Of a stretch of 37,236 nucleotides of DNA, positions 27,020-34,814 are shown in pieces. Positions within the stretch are counted from its first letter, which is position 1, and the number at the start of each line of letters is the position of its first letter. Where the stretch lies: the NCBI GenBank assembly GCA_031278815.1, contig JAITJS010000052.1:1-37236 (forward strand), written 5' to 3'. The position numbers were made by a program, and so were the translations under genes. The stretch is from Treponema sp. Lineage in GTDB: Bacteria; Spirochaetota; Spirochaetia; Treponematales; Breznakiellaceae. The notes beneath the pieces were generated by a model, which was not told the DNA's origin, did no database searches, and worked only from the letters and a program-made list of their open reading frames with translations.

Positions 27020-27604
27020 CTATTCAGGGTCTACCGGTTTTACCCCCGGTGAAACTGGAGGAACTCTATCCTGCAGGGGCTCTTCGGATAGGGGGGCATC
27101 CTTGGTATTCGGCGGCTCTTTTACATTTTCTGAATAGGGATGCAATTCCAGTTGTATTTCTATATGGGCATCATCTTGAGAATCAACCGAACCCAGGGGA
27201 AAAAAATAGATCTGTTCCCCAAATTCCAGGGGTATAGTCTGTATAGTGGTCTGATAATGGATCCCTTGGTTGGGGATATCTACCCATATCTGTCCCTGGG
27301 CTACCAAGAAGTTGTTGCCATCACCGCGAAGATACGGGGTAAATTGCACTATCACAAGGATATTAGTACCCACTAGCTTCAAGCTCACCGGCTTTCCGGG
27401 AATCGTAACTTTTGAATTAAAGGAATTCCAGACTTCCTGCTGGTTTTTCTCCACTACTCGGGCAATGATGTCTAAAACCACTGCCCGTTCTTTGAGACCG
27501 GGGAGAAGTTCTTCAAGAGAAAGTTCCTGGGCTGCGCCTCCAGTAGCAAGAAACAACAGGCTTCCGAAGAGGGTTACCCACCGTAAAAGCGCGTATACTC
27601 TCAT
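27020..27604 (-). CDS. Secreted protein of the ECF sigma group, unknown function
   Basis: A 194-residue protein starting at ATG 27604 (an upstream frame extension belongs to the anti-sigma gene). An N-terminal signal peptide (MRVYALLRWVTLFGSLLFLA, then cut near GGAAQ) is followed by an exported domain of beta-strands (KPVSLKLVGTNILVIVQFTP) and a Pro/Glu-rich tail. The start overlaps the anti-sigma stop (ATGA) and the stop lies 3 bp from the transglutaminase start, so all are likely coupled. No family is recognised. Confidence 0.75.
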   Translation of the reverse strand: MRVYALLRWVTLFGSLLFLATGGAAQELSLEELLPGLKERAVVLDIIARVVEKNQQEVWNSFNSKVTIPGKPVSLKLVGTNILVIVQFTPYLRGDGNNFLVAQGQIWVDIPNQGIHYQTTIQTIPLEFGEQIYFFPLGSVDSQDDAHIEIQLELHPYSENVKEPPNTKDAPLSEEPLQDRVPPVSPGVKPVDPE

Positions 27605-28197
27605 GGACTTCCGTTTCTCCTGGTATAATCCGCAGCCCTCAAGATGGTGGGTTCCCCGGAACTGGAGAAACTCTTGGTTTCGGGAAGCCGTATGATCAGG
27701 ATATCCGTCACATCCTGATTTCCCAGGTATTGCAGGACTCCGTTCATATCCGATGCAGGTATCATACCTTGCATATCCACCATCTCGCCGGCTGCCACGG
27801 TATCCTGAGGTGGCGGAATCCCCGCGGACGGTCTGGTCAAGGTCAGAACAAAAGCCATGACGAGCAGCGCCACAGCCGCAGCTACCATAGGGAGGGGAAC
27901 CGAAAGGGTCCGGTACCACAGGTTATGACCCACTCCCCAACCCCATTTTTCGGTTTCTAGAAGAGCCATACGCTGCCAGACCCGATCCTTGGCAGCTTCC
28001 ATGACCGGAAGCTGCGGGGTGAGGCCCTCCTCATGCGGAGTTCTCAGGGCTTCTGAACACTGCTTGAACCGTTCAAACCTGACCTTACATACCGGACAGG
28101 ATAGCAGGTGCAACTCCATTTTTTCTTTCCATGGAGAAGGAAGCTCCTGGTCAAAGTATACAGAAAGAATGTGATAATCAGGACACATGTGAACCAT
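27601..28197 (-). CDS. Anti-sigma factor (zinc-finger, membrane-anchored)
   Basis: A 198-residue protein. The N-terminal segment carries a ZAS-type zinc motif (MELHLLSCPVCKVRF, His-x3-Cys-x2-Cys), the pattern that binds and inhibits ECF sigma factors. A transmembrane helix follows (PMVAAAVALLVMAFVLTL, about 105-125) with a short C-terminal exterior part. It overlaps the ECF sigma gene by 20 bp, the usual arrangement for translational coupling. The signal sensed is unknown. Confidence 0.85.
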   Translation of the reverse strand: MVHMCPDYHILSVYFDQELPSPWKEKMELHLLSCPVCKVRFERFKQCSEALRTPHEEGLTPQLPVMEAAKDRVWQRMALLETEKWGWGVGHNLWYRTLSVPLPMVAAAVALLVMAFVLTLTRPSAGIPPPQDTVAAGEMVDMQGMIPASDMNGVLQYLGNQDVTDILIIRLPETKSFSSSGEPTILRAADYTRRNGSP

Positions 28198-28684
28198 CCT
28201 TCGATAAAAGCCCGGCTAAGCGTTCCCGGGCTCTAAATACCCGAACTTTTACATTTCCCTCACTGATGCCCAAGGCACGTCCAATTTCTTTATAATTCAG
28301 CTCGCCGTATTCTTTTAATATTAATACGATACGCAAATTTTCCGGTAATTTTTCCAGGGCTTCTTGTACTTCTCGCTGCGTTTCTTGGTTAATCAGTACC
28401 TGCTCTCCGGTCTTTTCAAGCCTGACATCCTCACGGAAGGCCTTTTGGTAGGCCTTCCGCTCCCGATCTTTACGTTTAGCATAATTGAGGGCGGCATTTT
28501 TAACCACCCGGATAAGCCAATACTTGGCCTCTTCGGAATTTGGAAAACCCATGTTTTTTTCATACAGCCGGAAAAAAGCCTCCTGGCACAGATCCTCCGC
28601 TGCTTCTTCGCTGTTAGCAATACGATACGCAACCCTGAAGAGTATCGGAAATACCGTATCATACAGTTTACGGAATTCCGTCAT
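28178..28684 (-). CDS. ECF-type RNA polymerase sigma factor
   Basis: About 168 residues from MTEFRKLYDTVFPILFRVAY. Region 2 (AAEDLCQEAFFRLYEK, then YWLIRVVKNAALNYAKR) and region 4 (LNYKEIGRALGISEGNVKVR) are both present with no region 3, hence an ECF factor. ATG 28684 follows AGGAGG by only 3 nt; longer starts at ATG 28699 or TTG 28714 are possible. Downstream partners are an anti-sigma factor and two exported proteins, implying an envelope-stress or signal response. Confidence 0.88.
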   Translation of the reverse strand: MTEFRKLYDTVFPILFRVAYRIANSEEAAEDLCQEAFFRLYEKNMGFPNSEEAKYWLIRVVKNAALNYAKRKDRERKAYQKAFREDVRLEKTGEQVLINQETQREVQEALEKLPENLRIVLILKEYGELNYKEIGRALGISEGNVKVRVFRARERLAGLLSKDGSHVS

Positions 28685-28777
28685 GGGCCTCCTATCATCC
28701 ATAGCTAGAAACAATATTTGTCCTTAATCGTTACACCCGCCGAGAAATCTTCCTGCAAGGCTGGTAGGGTACCGGTT

Positions 28778-30235
28778 CTACCCACGGCGCCATACCGTTT
28801 CAGTAGGCCTATCTTCCAACATAATACCCTGTTCTTTGAGGATTTGCCGGATTTGGTCAGCCCTGGCAAAATCTCGGGCCATCTTTGCCGCGGCCCGTTC
28901 GGTGATCAGCGCTTCAATGGAATCACGCAGGGTTTGGCTTGCTTCCAAAACCGGCGTTTCCGCTTCTTCTACCAGCTTAAGCCCTAAGACTTCATCCATA
29001 GCCACGGCGCCAAGGAGGGCATCCCGGGCAGGTACGGTAGGATCCCGCAAGATCCCCCAAAGCTCAGCAAGTCCCCGGGGGGTTGCCAAGTCATCCTCTA
29101 GGGCCGCAGTAAAGGCAGCCAGATAGGTCCCAGCCTTGCCCTCGGTAAACGAGGGGGGCAAGGGCTTGTGCTGTAATGCAAGAAGGGGCTCCCTATTCCC
29201 CAGCGCCTTCATCCGCTCCCGGATACGATCCATGAGGGATTTCCGGGCATTACGAGCGCCGGTCAAGGCTTCATAGGAAAACTGTACCTGGCTCCGATAA
29301 TGAGCGCCCAAAAGAAAATACCGGTAATCTAAGGGATCGTAGCCTGCATCCATAAGGCTTTGAAGGGTAAGAAAGCCTCCGGTAGATTTGGACATCTTCC
29401 CCTTATCCAGAACCAAAAATTCGTTATGTATCCAGTACCGTACCCAAGGATGTTTACCGGTGGCCGCTTCGCTTTGGGCAATTTCGTTGGTATGATGGAT
29501 AGGCACATGGTCGATGCCACCCGCATGGATGTCAAAGGTCTCCCCCAGGTATTTGATGCTCATGGCAGAACATTCAATATGCCAGCCCGGATACCCCCTT
29601 CCCCAGGGGCTGTCCCATAGCATAACCTGCTTTTCAAATTTACTCTTGGTGAACCAGAGCACAAAGTCCTGGGGGTTTCGCTTGTTTTTGTCAATCCCGA
29701 TACGGGCCCCGGCCTTCTGGTCTTCCAGCCGTAGCCGGCCCAGTTCCCCGTAGGGAGAAAACATGGTGATATCGAAGTAGAGGTTACCTGCGGCACGATA
29801 GGTGAAGCCCCGTTCCTCAATTCGCTGGATAAGAGCAATCATGTCGGCTATATGCTCGGTGGCCTTACAGATCACCCTGGGTTTTTGGATATTGAGCCGC
29901 TGGGTATCCTGAAAAAAGCGCTGGGTATACAGATCCGCCACTTCCCAGACGGTTTTCCCCCGTTCTTCTGCGCTTTTGAGCATTTTGTCATCCCCCTCGT
30001 CGTTATCTCCGGAGAGGTGGCCTACGTCGGTAATATTCATCACATGGGTTACGTCAAACCCTGCCCGATGCAGGGTCCTGACCAGGATATCGTGGAGCAC
30101 ATAGGCCCGAAGGTTCCCGATATGGGCGTAATTATATACCGTAGGGCCGCACCCGTAAAAACCGACCTTTCCAGGGTTGAGGGGTTCAAAGGGCTGTAAG
30201 GTCCGCCCCAAGGTGTTGAATAAGGTAAGCGCCAT
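28778..30235 (-). CDS. cysS: Cysteinyl-tRNA synthetase
   Basis: A 485-residue class I synthetase. Zinc Cys29 lies in FYGCGPTVYN, HIGN at 38-41, and KMSKS at 280-284; GWHIECSAMS and HHTNE supply the other zinc ligands. Charges tRNA-Cys in the cytoplasm. GGAGG precedes ATG 30235. It is divergent from murB over a 48-bp gap. The ECF sigma gene starts about 90 bp after its stop. Confidence 0.97.
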   Translation of the reverse strand: MALTLFNTLGRTLQPFEPLNPGKVGFYGCGPTVYNYAHIGNLRAYVLHDILVRTLHRAGFDVTHVMNITDVGHLSGDNDEGDDKMLKSAEERGKTVWEVADLYTQRFFQDTQRLNIQKPRVICKATEHIADMIALIQRIEERGFTYRAAGNLYFDITMFSPYGELGRLRLEDQKAGARIGIDKNKRNPQDFVLWFTKSKFEKQVMLWDSPWGRGYPGWHIECSAMSIKYLGETFDIHAGGIDHVPIHHTNEIAQSEAATGKHPWVRYWIHNEFLVLDKGKMSKSTGGFLTLQSLMDAGYDPLDYRYFLLGAHYRSQVQFSYEALTGARNARKSLMDRIRERMKALGNREPLLALQHKPLPPSFTEGKAGTYLAAFTAALEDDLATPRGLAELWGILRDPTVPARDALLGAVAMDEVLGLKLVEEAETPVLEASQTLRDSIEALITERAAAKMARDFARADQIRQILKEQGIMLEDRPTETVWRRG

Positions 30236-30252
30236 GAAACCTCCGTTACTGT

Positions 30253-30280
30253 TTGCGCGGCTCGTATATGCTACTATACA
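30253..30280 (+). promoter_or_regulatory. Promoter of murB, close to the start codon
   Basis: TTGCGC (30253-30258), 16-bp spacer, TATACA (30275-30280). Transcription would start near 30287, at or inside the ATG at 30284. Either the mRNA is leaderless or translation begins at a later ATG. Confidence 0.5.
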
Positions 30281-30283
30281 CTA

Positions 30284-31258
30284 ATGAGTATGATTAGTTT
30301 ACGGAAATTCATAGAAAAAATCAATATGGAGATGGGATTTACCGGAACACTCCGGTATGATGAGCCCTTGGCCTTACATACCACCTTTAAGGTCGGTGGC
30401 CCTGCGGATCTGTGGATAAGGCCCCAGGCAGCGGGTTTCCCGGAGTATGGAGCCTTCCTGCTCCGCCAGGCTCAGGCTGAAGGCATCCCGGTTTTTGTGC
30501 TGGGGGGTGGGGCGAATCTGGTGGTGTCAGATCAGGGTATTCGGGGTATTGTCCTTGACACCGGCGCCTGGTCAGGGCTGTGCATGAGCGAGGAGGAGGC
30601 GATCATTTGTTCAGGTACCAGGATCGATGCGGCCCTGGATACCCTGGCAGCCTATAAGCGGGGAGGGCTTGAGTTTCTTGCAGGTATGCCTGGTTCTTTG
30701 GGGGGAGCCCTATGGATGAACGCCCGGTGTTATGAAAAATCCCTGTCCGATGTATTAGTGAGCGCTGAATGCCTGGATGCAGATTTCCAACATTGTCTGG
30801 TACCCTATCGCGTTGAGGATTATGGGTATAAGCAAAGTCCCTTCCAGAAGCAGGATAGGCTCATCCTTTCGGTCAGGGTTAGGACAATTCCGCGGCCAGA
30901 GGCTGTGATACGCCAGGAGATGGAACAGTACCGTCTGGACCGAGAACACAAGGGCCACTACCGTTTCCCCTCGGCAGGGTCAGCTTTCAAAAACAATCGG
31001 CATTTTGGAAAACCCACCGGAAAGATCCTTGACGAATTAGATTTACGGGGTCTTCGGATTGGCGGGGCTGCGGTGGCTCCCTGGCACGGCAATATTATCA
31101 TTAACACTGGAGATGCCCGTGCACAGGATATTCGTGCCTTGGTACTGGACATCACCCTGCGCGTCCAGACTGCCCTTGGGATAACGCTTGAACCGGAGAT
31201 CCACTTTGCGGGAGACTGGCCGACTCAAGAGGCGCCTGAGCCGGTCCAGAACCCTTGA
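30284..31258 (+). CDS. murB: UDP-N-acetylenolpyruvoylglucosamine reductase
   Basis: A 324-residue FAD enzyme that reduces UDP-GlcNAc-enolpyruvate to UDP-MurNAc for peptidoglycan. TTFKVGGPAD and VLGGGANLVVSDQG form the FAD site; the proton-donor Ser is in PSAGSAFKN (about 233) and Glu304 in LEPEIHFAG. It lacks the long insert of the E. coli form, so it is the short type II form. Convergent with the TM2 gene over a 25-bp gap. Start choices: ATG 30284, ATG 30290, or an ATG near 30326. Confidence 0.95.
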   Translation: MSMISLRKFIEKINMEMGFTGTLRYDEPLALHTTFKVGGPADLWIRPQAAGFPEYGAFLLRQAQAEGIPVFVLGGGANLVVSDQGIRGIVLDTGAWSGLCMSEEEAIICSGTRIDAALDTLAAYKRGGLEFLAGMPGSLGGALWMNARCYEKSLSDVLVSAECLDADFQHCLVPYRVEDYGYKQSPFQKQDRLILSVRVRTIPRPEAVIRQEMEQYRLDREHKGHYRFPSAGSAFKNNRHFGKPTGKILDELDLRGLRIGGAAVAPWHGNIIINTGDARAQDIRALVLDITLRVQTALGITLEPEIHFAGDWPTQEAPEPVQNP

Positions 31259-31283
31259 GGAAATCCGCGGAAAAGCGGTTTGC

Positions 31284-31787
31284 TTAAAAGCCTTCCAAGG
31301 GGGAATCGGTATCCATTAATTCCGGGAGGGTATACACCAAAGTACCGGATTTGCGAACCCGAATTTCGGCAAATCCCTTGGAAACCAAGGCATCCAGCAC
31401 TTTTTTCGCCTCATCTATAGAAATGTTAGCCCCCAAGGCCACTTCGCTGGCGGTGAGGATGCCCTTATTCTCTTTAGCCATTTTAAGGATCACCCGTTCC
31501 ACGGATTCTTTTTCTTTTACCACCGAGGCATCTCCATTATGAACATAACGCCAGGGAGCTGAACCATGATGGGAAGTGACTTGATTAAAAAGGGCATTGC
31601 GAATATTCGCCTCTCGAACTTGTCCAGGGAGGGTAAAAAAATCATAAATAGCCCCGATCATTCCCAGCCCACCAGTACACATCCAGAGTATACCCGTAGG
31701 GATCTTTCCCAAGTAAAACCGATGGAAGCCGAGGGCTCCGCACCCTGATACGAGCCAAAGCAAATAAGCTATACCAATACTGTACAT
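31284..31787 (-). CDS. TM2-domain membrane protein with winged-helix-like tail
   Basis: About 167 residues from MYSIGIAYLLWLVSG (ATG 31787, with AAGGAG 6 nt before). Residues 1-55 are a TM2 domain of two helices (GALGFHRFYLGKIPTGILWM). The C-terminal part (ILTASEVALGANISIDEAKK and GFAEIRVRKSGTLVYTLPEL) resembles a winged helix. The leader from the promoter at 31908-31936 is about 115 nt. Role unknown; perhaps a membrane-tethered regulator. Confidence 0.8.
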   Translation of the reverse strand: MYSIGIAYLLWLVSGCGALGFHRFYLGKIPTGILWMCTGGLGMIGAIYDFFTLPGQVREANIRNALFNQVTSHHGSAPWRYVHNGDASVVKEKESVERVILKMAKENKGILTASEVALGANISIDEAKKVLDALVSKGFAEIRVRKSGTLVYTLPELMDTDSPLEGF

Positions 31788-31900
31788 CCTAAGCTCCTTC
31801 AACGTGAGACCTAGTGAGAAGGGGTGCCTTACTACGGAATTTTCAATAACCTGGCTTGTTACGGGCTTCCACAGGGGCTTTTGCGGTCCCTTAACCACTA

Positions 31901-31936
31901 TGGTATAAGTATACCAAGGGGAAAGACTTATGACAA
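31901..31936 (-). promoter_or_regulatory. Promoter of TM2 gene with overlapping palindrome
   Basis: Minus strand: TTGTCA (31936-31931), 17-bp spacer, TATACT (31913-31908). TGGTATA-AG-TATACCA (31901-31916) is a perfect inverted repeat covering the -10, a typical repressor site position. Confidence 0.6.
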
Positions 31937-31960
31937 GTACACCGATAACCCGGACGAGGC

Positions 31961-32007
31961 ATTCAAACCTTTTTCAAAATTCGGTTAATTTTAAAAAAGG
32001 CTTGAAT
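31961..32007. repeat. 21-bp imperfect hairpin between divergent promoters
   Basis: Left arm 31961-31981, 5-nt loop CGGTT, right arm 31987-32007; 19 of 21 positions pair. The arms begin ATTCAAACC and end GGCTTGAAT. It lies just between the two outward promoters and may be an operator or bidirectional terminator. Confidence 0.6.
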
Positions 32008-32012
32008 AGGGC

Positions 32013-32041
32013 AAGACAAATACAAAAAAATGAACTATAAT
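32013..32041 (+). promoter_or_regulatory. Sigma-70-like promoter towards SLBB gene
   Basis: AAGACA (32013-32018), 17-bp spacer, TATAAT (32036-32041). The -10 is perfect and the -35 matches four of six. The leader would be about 590 nt and include the C19 tract. Confidence 0.5.
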
Positions 32042-32245
32042 ATTTTCAGTAAGCCATGAATCAGTCCAGCCTCTATTTCATTGCATGAATACTTGTCAAG
32101 TTGTTACTGATAATTCCTCAAACAAGATTATGAGGTTTCGGAAATAAGGTGAAGAAATTACGCGGAAGAGGCTATTACTAAGGAAGTAGTTTGGTATGCA
32201 GGTTTGTGATGTGTTTTTGTGCTGTGGTGGATTAATTATCTTATA

Positions 32246-32264
32246 CCCCCCCCCCCCCCCCCCC
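32246..32264 (+). repeat. C19 homopolymer in the SLBB leader
   Basis: Nineteen consecutive C between TTATA and TATGTATATAA, 372 bp before the SLBB start. Its length is likely variable; the exact count may also be an assembly compromise. The same TTATA-poly-C context occurs before the FN3 lipoprotein gene. Confidence 0.9.
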
Positions 32265-32585
32265 TATGTATATAAACATTCTTTTGATGCAATTTTCCTG
32301 GGGAAGTCGGTAACTTTGCCGAAAGAAAGCAGAGAACCGAGGCTTGCCGGATCAGAGGGTCAAGATTTTTTCGTCTACAAATACCGATATCAAAGATACA
32401 ATTTCGTACTCAAAGCCGAGGGGCGCCTAGGGTGAGGCCCGAGGAAGAAAAGGGAGCGCTCCTGGCAGACCTGTTGAATGGGTTTACCCTTTCTGGGTTT
32501 GAAAATAAGCGGTCTACCGTTGAGAGAAGATACTGATTATACCAATAATATGGTTACATTATAAAAAGAATACAATAGACCATGT

Positions 32586-32617
32586 ACTCATGGAATCCAT
32601 GAGTTACCATGTAACTC
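32586..32617 (+). promoter_or_regulatory. Overlapping alternative hairpins before SLBB gene
   Basis: ACTCATGG-AAT-CCATGAGT (32586-32604) and GAGTTAC-CAT-GTAACTC (32601-32617) share GAGT, so only one can form at a time. They end 19 bp before the start codon, near the AAGG site, suggesting a switch of translation. Confidence 0.5.
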
Positions 32618-32636
32618 GTCAATAAGGTATCCGATA

Positions 32637-34217
32637 ATGAAACGAATTATTGCGGGGATGCAGTTTTTTTGCTTCTTTGCTAACACCGTCATGTTTGCTC
32701 AGACTACTGATTCTTCCAGGCAAAATAGTACTAATGCTTTCAGGCAAACTACTCCTGATTTTTCCCTACAAACTACTCCTGATGTATCTGGACAAACTAC
32801 TCCAGTTCCTTCCTCCAAGACTTCCCTGAGTTCCTCAGAAGCGGATAAATTAGTCAGAAAAACGATGATGGCCATGTCGAATCCAGATTACCGGGTAACC
32901 GCCGGAGATGTGTATACCTTGACCTATTGGGCTGTGGGGACACCGGTAATCTATAAAATCATCGTGGATAGTACCTATAAAATACGGGTTGCCAATTTAG
33001 GAATTATTAATGCAGCGGGTAAGACCTTTCCCCAATTAAAAGCCGAAGTGGAGCGTACGGTTTCCAATAACTATCCCTTGAGTGGGGTCCAGTTGGTATT
33101 GACCGAACCTTCCCTGTTTACGGTGTATATCACCGGAGAAGTCCAGACCGCCCAAGAAAGCCAGACCTGGGCCTTGGAACGGCTTTCGGAGGTGCTCAAG
33201 GAAGATATCCTCACTGAGTATGCTTCCCTTAGAGATGTGTCAGTCCGTTCTTTGAATGGACAAACCAAAACCTATGATCTGTTCAAGGCCCTGCGGTTTG
33301 GGGATATACAACAGAATCCCTATGTCCGTCCTGGGGATAGTATCCAGGTGAACCGGGTAAACCGGATCATTACCATTGAAGGCTCGGTGGAACGCCCTGG
33401 ATCCTATCAACTGTTACCAGGAGAAAACCTCAAAGAACTGGTGGATTATTATGCCGGGGGTTGTACACCCCTGGCAGATACCTCCCGCATAACCTTAGTC
33501 CGGTATGTGGGCAGCACCGTAGATTCGGGCAATAAAATATACCTTACCCTGGATGACGTTCAGGCTAATTATGGCTTACATCATTGGGATGCCATACACA
33601 TACCGACGATTGTTAATGTAATGCCCGTTATGTTTGTAGAAGGAGCGGTAAGCCAGTCAGCGGATGAGGTGGGACATGTGAGCGTATCCAATAAAATCAC
33701 CGTCCGTTTTAATGAAGGGGAAAATTATGCATCCTTGGTACAACAGAATCAAAGTTGGTTTTCTTCTATATCGGATACCCAGAATGCCTATATCATACGC
33801 AGGGGAGAACGGATATCAATTAACCTGAATCCTATGCTCTATGATTCATCTTACCGGAGCTCCTATTTTGTCCAAGAGAACGATGTGCTGATCATTCCTT
33901 TCAGGCAGTATTTTGTAACCGTCGCAGGTGCCGTGGCCGTACCGGGACGGTATCCCTATATCCCAGACCGGAGTTGGGACTATTATGTGGCCCTAGCCGG
34001 TGGTTTTAACGTGGATAAGAATGCCCGCAGTTCGGTGATCATACAGGATATTTCCGGCAGACGATTGAAGAAATCCGATGTGATTACTCCAGAATCCATT
34101 ATTACCGCCAAAACCAATAGTTTTCTCCATTATTTTAATCAGTATGCGCCGATTATCACCACCACCCTTTCGCTGATTATAACCTCTATCACCCTCAGTA
34201 CCCTGGTGAACCGGTAA
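32637..34217 (+). CDS. SLBB / polysaccharide-export family protein
   Basis: A 526-residue envelope protein with a signal peptide (MKRIIAGMQFFCFFANTVMFA), a Gln/Thr/Pro-repeat segment (22-65), a Poly_export-like domain (about 83-160; YRVTAGDVYTLTYWAVGTP) and several SLBB units (e.g. ITIEGSVERPGSYQLLPGENL and VTVAGAVAVPGRYPYIPD). It ends in a hydrophobic helix (TTTLSLIITSITLSTL). Related Wza-like proteins form outer-membrane polysaccharide channels. The usual tyrosine-kinase and polymerase partners are not in this window, so the substrate is unknown. Confidence 0.85.
   Translation: MKRIIAGMQFFCFFANTVMFAQTTDSSRQNSTNAFRQTTPDFSLQTTPDVSGQTTPVPSSKTSLSSSEADKLVRKTMMAMSNPDYRVTAGDVYTLTYWAVGTPVIYKIIVDSTYKIRVANLGIINAAGKTFPQLKAEVERTVSNNYPLSGVQLVLTEPSLFTVYITGEVQTAQESQTWALERLSEVLKEDILTEYASLRDVSVRSLNGQTKTYDLFKALRFGDIQQNPYVRPGDSIQVNRVNRIITIEGSVERPGSYQLLPGENLKELVDYYAGGCTPLADTSRITLVRYVGSTVDSGNKIYLTLDDVQANYGLHHWDAIHIPTIVNVMPVMFVEGAVSQSADEVGHVSVSNKITVRFNEGENYASLVQQNQSWFSSISDTQNAYIIRRGERISINLNPMLYDSSYRSSYFVQENDVLIIPFRQYFVTVAGAVAVPGRYPYIPDRSWDYYVALAGGFNVDKNARSSVIIQDISGRRLKKSDVITPESIITAKTNSFLHYFNQYAPIITTTLSLIITSITLSTLVNR
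32700..32816 (+). repeat. 24-bp tandem repeats in SLBB N-terminus
   Basis: CAAACTACTCC recurs at 32745, 32769 and 32793, a 24-bp period encoding QTTPDFSL, QTTPDVSG and QTTPVPSS. Degenerate copies precede (QTTDSSR, QNSTNAFR). Whole-codon repeat length means copy changes keep the frame. Confidence 0.75.
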
Positions 34218-34238
34218 GCGGATCCTCTGATGCAGGAG

Positions 34239-34267
34239 TTGACATAAAAAGGGATATCCCTTAACCT
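34239..34267 (+). promoter_or_regulatory. Promoter with palindromic operator before nickel gene cluster
   Basis: TTGACA (34239-34244), 17-bp spacer, TAACCT (34262-34267). The spacer contains the perfect 14-bp palindrome AAGGGATATCCCTT (34249-34262). It lies 22 bp after the SLBB stop and 41 bp before the His-rich start, so a metal-sensing repressor site is plausible. It could instead be the SLBB terminator. Confidence 0.5.
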
Positions 34268-34307
34268 AAGAAGAAACTGGTCAAACTGATTAGCGTAAGG
34301 AGCACCT

Positions 34308-34586
34308 ATGCAAGAAAAACACCTCCATGAACATCCCCACTGCCATGAACATTCCCATAGTCACCCTCATGGCAGCCATGATATCGTTCAAGTACGGGCT
34401 TTAATGGAATACATGCTCGAGCATAACCAGCATCACGCAGGAGAACTGGGGGATATGGCCCACACCCTCTCCCATGCAGGCTTGGATGAAGCCGCGGGGA
34501 TCCTCACGCAGGGGGTAGCAGACTTTAAACGAGGGAATGAACACCTCGCCCAAGCCTTGGAACTCATCCAGGGAGGGCGTTCATAA
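34308..34586 (+). CDS. Histidine-rich protein, putative nickel chaperone (CooJ-like)
   Basis: A 92-residue protein. Residues 1-25 contain ten His and one Cys (HLHEHPHCHEHSHSHPHGSH), a metal-binding tail. A helical part follows (MEYMLEHNQHHAGELGDMAH, then GLDEAAGILTQGVADF). AAGGAG precedes ATG 34308. Its stop overlaps the cooT start by one base. Rhodospirillum CooJ is a comparable His-rich nickel chaperone for CO dehydrogenase, but I assign the resemblance on composition and neighbour only. Confidence 0.7.
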   Translation: MQEKHLHEHPHCHEHSHSHPHGSHDIVQVRALMEYMLEHNQHHAGELGDMAHTLSHAGLDEAAGILTQGVADFKRGNEHLAQALELIQGGRS

Positions 34587-34798
34587 TGTGTTTATCCACC
34601 GTTTATGAGCTTGGAACCGAGGGCTCCCCACGGATGCTGGCCGAATATGTGCGTGACCTTAAGGTTAGCGGGGATATCATAACCCTCACCGATATCATGG
34701 GTAAAGAAATGAAGGTTTCCGGTTCCCTCCAAAGGGTGGATCTGGTAAAAAATGCGATCCTCATCGCAGGGCAGCGGCAACAGGCCGTTCATACGTAA
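34586..34798 (+). CDS. cooT: CooT-family nickel-binding protein
   Basis: A 70-residue protein starting MCLSTVYELG; the Cys at position 2 is the nickel ligand in Rhodospirillum CooT, which delivers nickel to CO dehydrogenase. The remainder (VRDLKVSGDIITLTDIMGK, then QRVDLVKNAILI) is a small beta-barrel typical of the family. Starts within the His-rich gene's stop region (one-base overlap). No CODH genes are in the window, so the nickel enzyme served is inferred. Confidence 0.78.
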   Translation: MCLSTVYELGTEGSPRMLAEYVRDLKVSGDIITLTDIMGKEMKVSGSLQRVDLVKNAILIAGQRQQAVHT

Positions 34799-34814
34799 GC
34801 CCAGTGAGGATCCT

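Larger units (their letters stand above)
31788..32636. other. Large non-coding region between TM2 and SLBB genes
   Basis: An 849-bp gap between divergent genes. It holds a minus promoter with a palindrome (31901-31936), a long hairpin (31961-32007), a plus promoter (32013-32041), a C19 tract (32246-32264) and paired hairpins (32586-32617). A 79-codon frame (32196-32435) crosses the C19 tract, and a frame-shifted stretch ending near 32536 also lacks stops; neither looks like a known protein. Confidence 0.6.

Noticed and set aside
27605-27919. N-terminal extension of the 27020-27604 gene
   Set aside because: It overlaps the anti-sigma gene and precedes a clear signal peptide at ATG 27604.
31259-31283. 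Small CCGC/GCGG stem between murB and TM2 gene
   Set aside because: Only four paired bases without a T-run; too weak to call a terminator.
32196-32435. 79-codon frame containing poly-Pro from the C19 tract
   Set aside because: No family likeness and frame depends on an unstable tract; treated as leader.
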